A stretch of 35,084 nt of DNA from Lachnospiraceae bacterium. Its GTDB lineage: Bacteria; Bacillota; Clostridia; Lachnospirales; Lachnospiraceae. The DNA is taken from positions 1 to 35,084 of the forward strand of contig JALESO010000029.1 of assembly GCA_022781925.1 (NCBI GenBank), in the 5' to 3' direction. Below are positions 1-8,027 of the stretch, piece by piece (within the stretch, counting starts at the first letter, position 1; each line of letters starts with the position of its first letter). Both the position numbers and the translations under genes were made by a program. The notes below the pieces were generated by a model that ran no database searches, had not been told where the DNA came from, and saw nothing but the letters and a program-made list of their open reading frames with translations.

Positions 1-21
1 AAAAGATAAAAGATAAAAGAT
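1..21. repeat. Three tandem copies of a 7-bp AT-rich unit
   Basis: The window opens with three consecutive copies of AAAAGAT, followed by a fourth partial copy that merges into the tetR terminator stem. On the minus strand it reads as repeated ATCTTTT, so it supplies T-runs downstream of the terminator hairpin. It may extend left beyond the window edge. It is probably a simple-sequence expansion of the terminator tail; no other function is visible. Confidence 0.7.
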
Positions 22-50
22 AAAAGAAAGCCGTTCAGCGGCTTTCTTTT
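22..50 (-). terminator. Intrinsic terminator of the tetR-type gene
   Basis: A perfect 12-bp stem pairs positions 22-33 with 39-50 around a 5-nt loop. On the minus strand it is followed by repeated ATCTTTT runs. The stop codon of the leftward regulator (35-37) lies in the loop, so the terminator overlaps the end of the coding region. Confidence 0.8.
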
Positions 51-622
51 AATGTCGGAATCGTTCCGTAGAGCATATGGCGTTCCATCATGGTTGTGAT
101 CTGGCTGGCAGAAACAGTATCACTGTGGGAAAACCACCAGCGGACGGTGACGAGAAAGTTGTTCACCAGCAATTTCGCATACCAGTCGGCAAGCTGTTTC
201 TTCTCCGGTGAGATCGTCGGATGATTCAGAATCTCAGCCTCCACTTTGCGGGCTCCGGCATTCATCATCTCATCGAAGACGTTTCGACCAAGCAGGTTCT
301 GGTTCCAGAGGATCTCCAGTCTGTGTTTCTGCGTGCACAGACGGCTCAGTCCGTCCTGCAGGGAGCGGGTGTGCACTTCATCCTGGATATCCATATGAAG
401 AAAATCTACTTCCATGTGTTCTGCAAAATCCCGGACAATCTCGTCGACAATCTCATCCCTCAGTGCATATTTATCAGGAAAATAGCGATAGAACGTAGAG
501 CGGTTGATTAGAGCCTGTTCTGCAATCTGCCCTACGGTTACCTGTGAAAAATCTTCTTTTTCCAGACAGTCAAAAAAAGTCTGGATAATCAGTGATTTCA
601 TTCTTTCTGCGCGATGATCCAT
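35..622 (-). CDS. TetR/AcrR-family transcriptional regulator
   Basis: A 195-residue protein with a TetR-type DNA-binding domain in the first 55 residues. The recognition helix region reads ALINRSTFYRYFPDKYAL, typical of the family, and the remaining roughly 140 residues fit a helical ligand-binding and dimerisation domain. The ATG start is preceded by a strong AGGGGG ribosome site about 10 bases upstream. The gene is divergent from the flavin oxidoreductase at 933, with 310 bases between them, the classic arrangement for a TetR repressor controlling its neighbour and itself. Palindromes in the intergenic region are candidate operators. The inducer cannot be told from sequence; a substrate of the neighbouring oxidoreductase is an inference. 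Confidence 0.88.
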   Translation of the reverse strand: MDHRAERMKSLIIQTFFDCLEKEDFSQVTVGQIAEQALINRSTFYRYFPDKYALRDEIVDEIVRDFAEHMEVDFLHMDIQDEVHTRSLQDGLSRLCTQKHRLEILWNQNLLGRNVFDEMMNAGARKVEAEILNHPTISPEKKQLADWYAKLLVNNFLVTVRWWFSHSDTVSASQITTMMERHMLYGTIPTLKESR

Positions 623-647
623 AGCTTTGTTACCCCCTTTTTATAAG

Positions 648-692
648 TCTGAATATAACAGAATCATAGCATAATTTCCTGTACTTATACAG
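648..692. promoter_or_regulatory. Candidate operator region in the tetR/oxidoreductase intergenic space
   Basis: Positions 679-692 form a perfect inverted repeat, CTGTA-CTTA-TACAG. About 30 bases away, 648-662 gives a related TCTG-N7-CAGA palindrome. Both lie just upstream of the tetR-type start, where its promoter is expected, for example a TATGCT-like -10 on the minus strand between them. TetR regulators commonly bind such short palindromes near their own promoter. Binding is inferred. The rest of the intergenic space (about 700-932) shows only a TTGACA at 844-849 without a convincing -10, and an AAAGGATAAGG ribosome site before 933. Confidence 0.45.
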
Positions 693-932
693 ATGCAATG
701 CAACAAAAACAAGTAAAATGTCGCAAAATAGAACAGTGAAAAATAAGCTGGTGTTTGAAGAACAGGGGGGAATTCTGATACAGTCTAGGTAACAGAAAAC
801 CGTTTGTATTCACAGAAAAAGTTTCGCAAAGAGAGGGGAATTTTTGACAGCGAATACGGATGGAAACCATTGTTTGATATTTTTGTTAGGTAGTTATATC
901 AGGTATTTTCAGAAAGGATAAGGTAAGAGATT

Positions 933-2969
933 ATGGCAGAAAAAAATCAGTATTTTCCACATTTGTTTGAGCCGTTAAAAATTGGTTCAAAGACAATCAA
1001 AAACCGTATTGAGGCAGCTCCGGCTTTATTTGCATTCGATCATTATATTGAGATGGATCCGGATCCATTTGGTTACACCACACCGGTTCCAGAGCGTGCG
1101 TTCCGTATGCTGGAGGCAAAGGCAAAAGGCGGTGCAGGTATTGTCTGTCTGGGAGAGTTAAGCCCGAATCATGAGTATGACAAACGTTTCCCGTTCGAGC
1201 CGTACCTTGATTTTACATCCAGATCTGATAAGCAGTTTAACATCATTAAGGAAACTGCAGAGATGATCAAAAGCTACGGTGCATTTCCGATGGGTGAGCT
1301 GCTTTCCTGTGGTGAGATCAAGACAAATATCGGTGATGGCATCAACCCGAAAGGACCGTCTGAGAAAGATCTTCCGGATGGCACACATGTGGATGCATTT
1401 ACAAAAGAAGAGATCTTAAGCTGTTATCAGGATTATGTCACTGCATGTAAATGGTTCCAGGCAGCAGGCTGGGAAGGTATCATGATCCACTGCGGACATG
1501 GCTGGCTTCCGGCACAGTTCCTTTCTCCGCAGTACAACAAACGTACCGATGAGTACGGCGGATCTTTTGAGAACAGAGCAAGATTTACTGTGGAGCTGTT
1601 AAAAACCGTTCGTGAAGCGATGGGACCGGACTTCGTGATCGAGATCCGTGTCAGCAGTTCCGAACATCTGCCGGGCGGCTTAGAGCTGGAAGACGCTGTA
1701 AAATACTGCAAACTTTGTGAGCCATACATTGATCTGATCCATGTATCCTGTGGCCATTACCTGAGTTCTTCCAGAAGCTGGGAGTTCACAACTGCTTATG
1801 CACCACACGGTCCGAATATCGAGCCGGCAGCAGTGATTAAGCAGAACGTATCCATCCCGGTTGCAGTAGTCGGTGGTATCAACTCTCCAGAGCAGGCAGA
1901 AGAAGCAATCGCAGCAGGAAAAGTCGATATGGTATCCATGGGACGTCAGTTCTTTGCAGATCCGGCCTTCCCGAACAAAGCAAAAAAGGGTCATGCAGAT
2001 GAAATCCGTCGCTGCCTGCGCTGCGGAAGATGTTATCCGGGTCCGTCCGGCGAGCATGAGACAGAGATCTGGACGGTAAAATTCCCACCTCTTGATTCCT
2101 GTACCATCAACCCATACGACGTATGGCCGGCTTCCCACCATAAAGTTCTTCCGGATCGTATGCCAAAACCGGAGGCAAGCCGTAAAGTGCTGGTAGTAGG
2201 CGGCGGCTGTGGTGGTCTGCAGACAGCGATCACAGCAGCAGACAGAGGACACCAGGTAATCCTGTGCGAGAGATCTGACGTATTAGGCGGTCTGATCAAC
2301 TTTACCGATCACACAGACCATAAAGTAGATATCAGAAACTACAAAGATCTGCTGATCCGTGACGTGGAAAAACGTCCGATCGAAGTGAGATTAAACTGTG
2401 AAGTAACACCGGAACTCATCAAAGAGATTGCTCCGGAAGCAGTGGTACTGGCCGTTGGATCCGATGATCTGATCCTCCCAATCGAAGGAATTGAAAATGC
2501 GGTAACAGCAATGGACGTATACTACAATGATTTTGCAGGTCTTGGAAAGAGCACCATCGTACTCGGTGGCGGTCTGGTAGGATGTGAGGCAGCAGCAGAT
2601 TACATCGATCATGGTGTAGAGACAACCATCGTAGAGATGAAAGGTGCTCTGATGCCGGAAACAACCGGTCTGTACAGAACCGCTGTCCATGATTTCATCG
2701 ACAAAAACGGTGGCAAATACGAAGTAAATGCAAAAGTTATCAAAGTCGGCAAAGATTTTGTCGTAGCTGAGCAGGATGGCAAAGAGATCACCATCAAAGC
2801 AGATTCCGTTGTCAACGCAATGGGACGCCGCGCACATGCGACAGAAGCACTTGAGACAGCCATCAAAGAAGCTGGTATTCCGGTATGGAAGATCGGTGAC
2901 TGTGTCCGCGCCCGCCAGATCGGTGATGCGGTAAGAGAAGGCTGGACCGCAGCAATGGAAATTATCTAA
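933..2969 (+). CDS. Old-yellow-enzyme / FAD fusion oxidoreductase (2,4-dienoyl-CoA reductase, BaiCD/BaiH-type architecture)
   Basis: A 678-residue protein. Residues 1 to about 355 form an FMN-binding OYE barrel with the paired active-site histidines H186 and H189 (IHCGHGW) and a following AQFLSP segment typical of the family. A four-cysteine Fe-S site follows: C361, C364, C367 and C390. A C-terminal FAD/NAD(P) disulfide-reductase-like half begins near residue 419 (VLVVGGGCGG), with a second Rossmann glycine motif near 540 (IVLGGGLVG). Relatives reduce C=C bonds conjugated to carbonyls, including dienoyl-CoA, bile-acid and steroid intermediates. The Fe-S spacing C-x2-C-x2-C-x22-C is unusual: family members normally have C-x2-C-x3-C-x11/12-C. 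The substrate is unknown. It is monocistronic, ends in a strong terminator and is probably controlled by the divergent TetR regulator. Confidence 0.88.
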   Translation: MAEKNQYFPHLFEPLKIGSKTIKNRIEAAPALFAFDHYIEMDPDPFGYTTPVPERAFRMLEAKAKGGAGIVCLGELSPNHEYDKRFPFEPYLDFTSRSDKQFNIIKETAEMIKSYGAFPMGELLSCGEIKTNIGDGINPKGPSEKDLPDGTHVDAFTKEEILSCYQDYVTACKWFQAAGWEGIMIHCGHGWLPAQFLSPQYNKRTDEYGGSFENRARFTVELLKTVREAMGPDFVIEIRVSSSEHLPGGLELEDAVKYCKLCEPYIDLIHVSCGHYLSSSRSWEFTTAYAPHGPNIEPAAVIKQNVSIPVAVVGGINSPEQAEEAIAAGKVDMVSMGRQFFADPAFPNKAKKGHADEIRRCLRCGRCYPGPSGEHETEIWTVKFPPLDSCTINPYDVWPASHHKVLPDRMPKPEASRKVLVVGGGCGGLQTAITAADRGHQVILCERSDVLGGLINFTDHTDHKVDIRNYKDLLIRDVEKRPIEVRLNCEVTPELIKEIAPEAVVLAVGSDDLILPIEGIENAVTAMDVYYNDFAGLGKSTIVLGGGLVGCEAAADYIDHGVETTIVEMKGALMPETTGLYRTAVHDFIDKNGGKYEVNAKVIKVGKDFVVAEQDGKEITIKADSVVNAMGRRAHATEALETAIKEAGIPVWKIGDCVRARQIGDAVREGWTAAMEII

Positions 2970-3026
2970 AAATCATCTAATACACACATAAAACAAAAGC
3001 TCTCATACCCAACTTTCGTGAGAGGG

Positions 3027-3062
3027 AAACTCCCGTGTTGAATGTTTCAATGCGGGAGTTTT
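3027..3062 (+). terminator. Intrinsic terminator after the flavin oxidoreductase
   Basis: AAACTCCCG at 3027-3035 pairs with CGGGAGTTT at 3053-3061. An inner TTGAA/TTCAA stem extends the hairpin, and a T-run follows. It is the only clear terminator for the 933-2969 gene. Confidence 0.88.
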
Positions 3063-3117
3063 TTCAAACAAATAAAGTAGTTGAAAAATAGAAAGAAGTA
3101 TGATATCTTAAAACCAC

Positions 3118-3140
3118 GCAATTACAGTTCTTGTAATTGC
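3118..3140. repeat. Perfect 9-bp palindrome upstream of the broken Rpn gene
   Basis: GCAATTACA and TGTAATTGC flank a 5-nt loop. No T-run follows, so it is not a standard terminator. It sits in the 340-base gap between the oxidoreductase terminator and the Rpn-type gene, where no other feature stands out. Possible roles are a protein-binding site or a 5'-leader hairpin; nothing here decides between them. Confidence 0.4.
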
Positions 3141-3311
3141 ACAAATTTCTTTATATTAACCAAATGGTTTCTGAATTTCGGACGCTCATATTTTTCGGGC
3201 ATTTTCCAAATGAAGAAAGACAAATCAAGAGCAGGCAGAAAAGGAAAATGTATAGGCATATCCGTTCCTTTTTGTCATGTTATGTATGCAAAAGAGAATG
3301 GAGGAATGTGA

Positions 3312-4381
3312 TTGGATACAGAATTAAAAAACGTGATCAGGGTAACCGGAAATGAAGCAAGATATGATGAATATGCAAACGTTTATTGAGTGAAAAAATC
3401 GTATTGGCATATATCCTGGTGAAAGTAATCGATGAGTTTCGAGGGATGAAACCACAGGAAGTAGTTCAGTATATTGAAGGAGATGTGCTGATCAATAAAG
3501 TGCCGGTAGATCCTGGATTTACAAATAACAGAACCAAAAGCCGGGAGAAAGCAGATACTGAAGCAGAAGGAGCGGATTTATCAGATGAATTGAATTTCTC
3601 ACAAGTAGAGGTTATATCCAGCCAAGGAACTCGAGTTGCAGGATTAAATACAGTTTACCAGGAATTGAATGAAGGAATAAATATTTTTGATATTATTTTT
3701 TATGTGAGAATCAAAAATGGGATTGCGAGGATTATTATTAACATAGAAATTCAAAAGGATGAACCTACAAAATATCATATTTTAAATCGAATCGTATTTT
3801 ATGTAAGCAGAATGATTTCATCAGAGAAGCAACGGGATTTTGTACATTCTAATTACAATGATATGAAGGAAGTATATTCTATCTGGCTTTGTACGGGTGA
3901 AAAAGAAAACACTTTGAACTATATTCGATTATCAGATGAAAAACTTATTGGATCTAAAAAATGGAAAGGAAATCTGAATTTATTCAATGCGGTAATTATC
4001 GGGTTGAGTGATGAATTACCAGAGTATGATGAAACATATGATTTGCATCGGTTACTGGGGGTGATACTGTCAGATTGTTTAACTTATCGTGAAAGGGTTG
4101 AAATTATAGAAAAAGACTATGAACTGGAATTGCCAGATAAGTTGAAAGAGGAGGTTAAAACGATGTATAGTTTAGGAGCAGAAATCAGAAGAAAAGCAGA
4201 GCGGGAGGGAGAATCAAGAGGCAGAGTAGAAGGTCGGGAACAAAGCACACGATTGATATCTGTAAATTTGTTCAAATCCGGAATGTCAATCAACCAGATT
4301 GCGCAAATAGTGGAAGTAAATATAGAAAAATTACAAGAATGGTTTCAGGATGTAAAAATAAATGATAATGAATTAGATTAG
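3312..4381 (+). pseudogene. Rpn-family PD-(D/E)XK nuclease / putative transposase, broken by one frameshift
   Basis: The intact part (3386-4381, 331 codons from a TTG) carries Rpn-family features: a catalytic-type Asp in FDIIFYV, the NIEIQKD motif, and a charged C-terminal tail. The true start is a TTG at 3312, six bases after a GGAGGA ribosome site at 3300-3305. That frame reads RYDEYA and then runs into a TGA at 3384. One extra A in the A-run at 3377-3379 would give YDEYAKRLLSEKIVLAYIL, joining both frames into 356 residues with the N-terminal phrase expected for this family. So one base is missing. Rpn proteins are DNA endonucleases linked to recombination and phage defence. Reinitiation at TTG 3386 might still yield a shortened protein. 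A second, intact family member lies at 27045-27983. Confidence 0.82.
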
Positions 4382-4410
4382 GAAAGCAGACAAGCCACTG
4401 GGTAAATAAA

Positions 4411-4480
4411 GGGAGCAGAGAAAACTTATCCAAGCAGGCGATCGTTAGCCTACAAGGTAAGTTTTTCTGCTCCCTTCTTT
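4411..4480 (+). terminator. Long-stem terminator after the broken Rpn gene
   Basis: The stem pairs GGGAGCAGAGAAAACTTATCC (4411-4431, near-perfect) with 4455-4473, with an internal loop of about 23 nt and a TTCTTTT run after it. It separates the Rpn-type gene from the ispE promoter. The rest of the 4382-4672 gap is AT-rich and holds that promoter. Confidence 0.75.
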
Positions 4481-4548
4481 TATGCAAACTGAAGCCCGAA
4501 CCTTACTTCATATATGCCGCACAGAATCCGCAGACTTGTGAAAATTTA

Positions 4549-4577
4549 TTGACAGAAAAACAAATTGTATATAAAAT
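4549..4577 (+). promoter_or_regulatory. Sigma-A-type promoter for ispE-gntR
   Basis: A consensus -35 TTGACA (4549-4554), a 17-base spacer and a -10 TAAAAT (4572-4577). Transcription would start near 4584, leaving a leader of about 90 nt before ispE. This is one of the best promoter matches in the window. Confidence 0.75.
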
Positions 4578-4672
4578 AATACATAAGAATGTATACAAAA
4601 TACGATATAAAATAAAAATCGTTTTTTATATGAAAATGTTCATGAAAAAGAGACAGAAACGAGGGATGAAAA

Positions 4673-5545
4673 ATGGACGAGATAAGTTTGAAAGCACTTG
4701 CCAAAATCAATCTTGGACTGGATGTGCTTGGAAAACGCGAAGACGGATATCATGAGGTGCGCATGATCATGCAGACCATTCATCTGTATGACCGCGTAGA
4801 GATCAAGAAGACACGTTCTCCGCACATTCATGTAGAGACAAATCTGTATTATCTGCCGGTAAATGAGGACAATCTGGTATACCGTGCAGCGAAACTGATG
4901 AAGGATGAATTCCAGATCAAAGAAGGTGTCCGCATCGTGCTGCAGAAGTTTATTCCGGTGGCAGCCGGTCTGGCAGGGGGAAGTTCCGATGCGGCAGCCG
5001 TTCTGGTGGGAATGAACCGTATCTTTAATTTGGGACTGAAGCAGAATAAACTGATGGAACTCGGATTGAAGATCGGTGCAGACGTACCGTTCTGCATCAT
5101 GCGTGGTACTGCTCTGGCAGAAGGAATCGGTGAGAAGCTGACGGCATTGCCGCCGATGCCGAAATGCCCGGTACTGATCGCAAAACCGGCGATCTCCGTA
5201 TCCACCAAGACTGTTTACGAAGGACTGAAGCTGTATGACGGTATGGAGCATCCGGATATCGACGGCGTGATGGAGAGTATTCAGCAGAAAGATTTAAAAG
5301 GTGTGGCTTCTCATATGGGCAACATTCTTGAGACAGTGACCATTCCGATGTATCCGGTGATCAAAGATATCAAGAAACTCATGATGGACAACGGCGCACT
5401 GAATGCCATGATGAGCGGAAGCGGTCCGACCGTATTCGGCTTATTCCCGAATGAGAAGGAAATCCGCCGGGCATATGATGCATTAAAGCAGTCCGGACTG
5501 GCAAAAAATGTATATACATCCGACATTCATAACAACCGAAGATAA
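4673..5545 (+). CDS. ispE: 4-diphosphocytidyl-2-C-methyl-D-erythritol kinase
   Basis: This GHMP kinase phosphorylates CDP-ME with ATP in the non-mevalonate (MEP) isoprenoid pathway; it is cytosolic. The 290 residues match the usual family length. Visible motifs are an N-terminal KINLGLDVLGKREDGYHEV, the glycine-serine ATP loop GLAGGSSDAAA near residues 99-109, and a C-terminal MSGSGPTVFG motif. The ATG follows a GAGGG ribosome site. The GntR-type gene starts 27 bases after the stop with no terminator between, so the two are probably cotranscribed from the 4549 promoter. Confidence 0.97.
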   Translation: MDEISLKALAKINLGLDVLGKREDGYHEVRMIMQTIHLYDRVEIKKTRSPHIHVETNLYYLPVNEDNLVYRAAKLMKDEFQIKEGVRIVLQKFIPVAAGLAGGSSDAAAVLVGMNRIFNLGLKQNKLMELGLKIGADVPFCIMRGTALAEGIGEKLTALPPMPKCPVLIAKPAISVSTKTVYEGLKLYDGMEHPDIDGVMESIQQKDLKGVASHMGNILETVTIPMYPVIKDIKKLMMDNGALNAMMSGSGPTVFGLFPNEKEIRRAYDALKQSGLAKNVYTSDIHNNRR

Positions 5546-5572
5546 ACACGAAAAAGAGGGGGGAAACAGACT

Positions 5573-6247
5573 ATGACAGACAATTTGGAATTACAGATGG
5601 ATGCCTATCTGCCGCTTCGTGATGTCGTGTTCCAGACATTGCGCGGGGCTATTTTGAAAGGTGATCTCAAACCGGGCGAGCGTCTGATGGAATTACAGCT
5701 TGCATCCAAGCTGGGCGTAAGCCGTACACCGATCCGTGAGGCGATCCGTATGCTGGAGCAGGAAGGTCTCGCAGTGACGATTCCGAGAAAAGGTGCGGAA
5801 GTGGCGAAGATGACAGAGAAAGATATGGAGGATGTACTGGAGATCCGTCTTTCCCTGGAGGGACTGGCAGTGCGCCTTTCCTGTGAGAAGATCACACCGG
5901 CAGCATTGCAGGAACTGAAAGTAGCCATGGAAGATTTTGAAGAAAAGACAAAGAGCGGACAGTTTGTAGAGATGGCAAAAGCAGATGTGAAGTTCCACGA
6001 GATTCTGTACAAAGCATCCAACAATCCGAAGCTGCAGCAGCTGCTGAGCAATCTGAGAGAGCAGATGTACCGTTACCGTGTAGAATATCTGAAAGATGAT
6101 TCCATTTATCCGAGACTGATCGAGGAGCATCAGAAAATGTATGAGGCACTGAAAGCGAAGGATTCCAAGCTGGCGGTATCCTATGTGGAGCGCCACCTGC
6201 ATAATCAGGCAGAGTCGGTAAAGAAGATCATCCGCGAGCAGGAGTAA
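5573..6247 (+). CDS. GntR-family regulator, FCD (FadR-like) subfamily
   Basis: A 224-residue protein with an N-terminal winged helix-turn-helix (about residues 10-75; core LGVSRTPIREAIRMLEQEGL) and a C-terminal all-helical FCD ligand-binding domain. The domain includes a KFHEILYKASNNPKLQQLL segment and a histidine-rich end (YVERHLHNQ) typical of the metal- and acid-binding pocket. FCD regulators usually sense small organic acids. It follows ispE with a GAGGGGGG ribosome site and ends at a terminator. The target cannot be read from the window; pairing with ispE may reflect cotranscription only. Confidence 0.93.
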   Translation: MTDNLELQMDAYLPLRDVVFQTLRGAILKGDLKPGERLMELQLASKLGVSRTPIREAIRMLEQEGLAVTIPRKGAEVAKMTEKDMEDVLEIRLSLEGLAVRLSCEKITPAALQELKVAMEDFEEKTKSGQFVEMAKADVKFHEILYKASNNPKLQQLLSNLREQMYRYRVEYLKDDSIYPRLIEEHQKMYEALKAKDSKLAVSYVERHLHNQAESVKKIIREQE

Positions 6248-6282
6248 AGAACAGGAATAAAAATCAAAAATATGAGCATAGT

Positions 6283-6310
6283 AAAGGGCAGACGGGCGTC
6301 TGTCCTTTTA
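6283..6310 (+). terminator. Intrinsic terminator after the GntR regulator
   Basis: A 12-bp stem (6283-6294 with 6297-6308, one G-T pair) with a very short loop and trailing T residues. It closes the ispE-gntR unit before the germination cluster. Confidence 0.82.
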
Positions 6311-6453
6311 TTATGCGCATTCACACGAGAAGAAATGATTGCTTCGCAAACGTGTTCGGCGCGGACAGGAAAAATGTGCTTTTCCCTAAGTGTCAAACGA
6401 TGCTCCGGGATAAAAAATCAATATGCTGATAAGCGGATAAACGAGGTGATGGT

Positions 6454-7950
6454 ATGCAGGATCAGGCCGTTTCGAAAAAACTGGATGAAAATATCGCATG
6501 GTGGAAGCAGCAGTTTTCCGACTGCGCGGATATCAAGATGTGCCCTATGTGTCTGGGGCGGGACATGAACATCCGGGCATTCTTAAGCTATATCGAAGTG
6601 ACCGGTGGGAAAAATATGATGGAGGATTCCGTGCTGGGCAAAATGCTGAACCGGCTGGATACCATGGAACCACAGCAAGTGTACGAAGCGCTGCAGGAAA
6701 ACGGTCTGGGTGTTTCTGATGCCACACCTTTTGCACAGATGTCGGAGGCGGCAGGCGGAATGCTCACCGGTGATTCCATTCTGTTTGTGGATGGATTTGA
6801 CCGGGCACTGAAAATCCCGGACAAGGGTTATCCGGGGATGTCCCTGCAGGAGACAGAGTCGGAAAAAGCAATCCGTGGAAGCAACGAAGGGTTTGGCGGT
6901 TTCATCAAGCAGAATACCGCATTGATCCGGAAGCGGCTGCGTTCCGTAGATCTGAAGGTGGCAGAGTGCAAATGCGGCAGACGCACCGGCACGAATGTGG
7001 ATGTGATGTATCTGGATGGAATCGTGCGTCCACAGGTGGTGACGGAGATGCAGCAGCGGCTGGCGGAATTTGACATTGACGGCATCGGGGACAGCGGTGT
7101 CATCGAACAGCTGACGGAGACGCAGTGGTTTTCCCCGTTTCCACAGTATCAGACCACACGGCGTCCGGACCGGGCAGTGATGGCACTGCTGGAGGGCCGG
7201 GCGGTTCTGCTGGCAGATAACTCTCCGGAGGCATTGATTTTTCCCACGGATTACAATTCCTTTATCAAGACGACGGACGACTATTATACGAGATGGGAAA
7301 TCGCGACATTTACCAGAACGCTGCGGTATGTGGCGGCATTTCTGTCCATGATCCTGCCGGGGTTATATCTGGCGATGACAAATTTTCACACGCAGCTGCT
7401 GCCTACCAAGCTGCTGCTTTCCTTTGCAGCGGCCAGGCAGGGTGTGCCGTTCCCGGGGGTGGTGGAAGTGCTGCTGATGGAACTGTCCTTTGAACTGCTG
7501 CGGGAGGCCGGGGTGCGGCTGCCCGGAGCCATGGGAAATACTATCGGCATCGTGGGTGGTCTGATCATCGGACAGGCGGCGGTGGATGCCAATATCGTCA
7601 GTCCTATGGTGGTGATCGTGGTGGCATTTACGGCACTGTGTTCCTTTGCAATCCCGAATGAGGATTTTGCCACGGCATTCCGCCTGCTGAAGTTTGCTTT
7701 TATCGGATTGTCGGCGGCACTTGGTTTTTATGGATTCCTGCTCGGACTGCTGATCCTGCTCATTCATCTGGCGCAGCTGGAGAACTTTGGCATGCCGTAT
7801 CTGATGCCATTTGTGGGAGCAGATCTGAATGATTATCAGGACGAACGTGACACTTTTGTGCGGCCGCCGCTGCAGACGCTGACGCACAGACCTTTTTATG
7901 CGGATCCGAAAAACCGTGTGCGGTTGCGGATGAAGCATAAAAACAGATAG
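6454..7950 (+). CDS. GerA-family spore germination receptor, A subunit
   Basis: A 498-residue A subunit of a germinant receptor in the inner spore membrane. A soluble N-terminal half of about 280 residues includes the family segment DSILFVDGFDRALKI, the ETESEKAIRGSNEGF motif and a PRPQYQTTRRPDR-like PFPQYQTTRRPDR loop. Four to five membrane segments follow from about residue 290 (TLRYVAAFLSMILPGLYLA, then a GAMGNTIGIVGGLIIGQAAV motif). The ATG follows GAGGTG with 5 bases spacing. It is the first gene of an A-B-C cluster; gerAB follows after 77 bases. Receptor subunits are normally forespore-expressed under sigma-G; no confident sigma-G promoter was recognised in 6311-6453. The germinant is not predictable. 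Confidence 0.93.
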   Translation: MQDQAVSKKLDENIAWWKQQFSDCADIKMCPMCLGRDMNIRAFLSYIEVTGGKNMMEDSVLGKMLNRLDTMEPQQVYEALQENGLGVSDATPFAQMSEAAGGMLTGDSILFVDGFDRALKIPDKGYPGMSLQETESEKAIRGSNEGFGGFIKQNTALIRKRLRSVDLKVAECKCGRRTGTNVDVMYLDGIVRPQVVTEMQQRLAEFDIDGIGDSGVIEQLTETQWFSPFPQYQTTRRPDRAVMALLEGRAVLLADNSPEALIFPTDYNSFIKTTDDYYTRWEIATFTRTLRYVAAFLSMILPGLYLAMTNFHTQLLPTKLLLSFAAARQGVPFPGVVEVLLMELSFELLREAGVRLPGAMGNTIGIVGGLIIGQAAVDANIVSPMVVIVVAFTALCSFAIPNEDFATAFRLLKFAFIGLSAALGFYGFLLGLLILLIHLAQLENFGMPYLMPFVGADLNDYQDERDTFVRPPLQTLTHRPFYADPKNRVRLRMKHKNR

Positions 7951-8027
7951 AAAAATGAGAAGTACAACTCAGGCTGAGATAAAAATGCAGATGGATACAG
8001 AGATAAATATAGAAAGGGAGTCGGAGG

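Noticed and set aside
1680-2252. A 190-codon leftward frame inside the flavin oxidoreductase gene
   Set aside because: It is the shadow of a well-supported gene on the other strand; it is Cys/His/Trp-rich and has no ribosome site.
3081-3355. Short rightward reading frames (76 and 72 codons) before the broken Rpn gene
   Set aside because: They overlap one another in different frames, have no ribosome sites and no recognisable features; the 3' one overlaps the true Rpn start.
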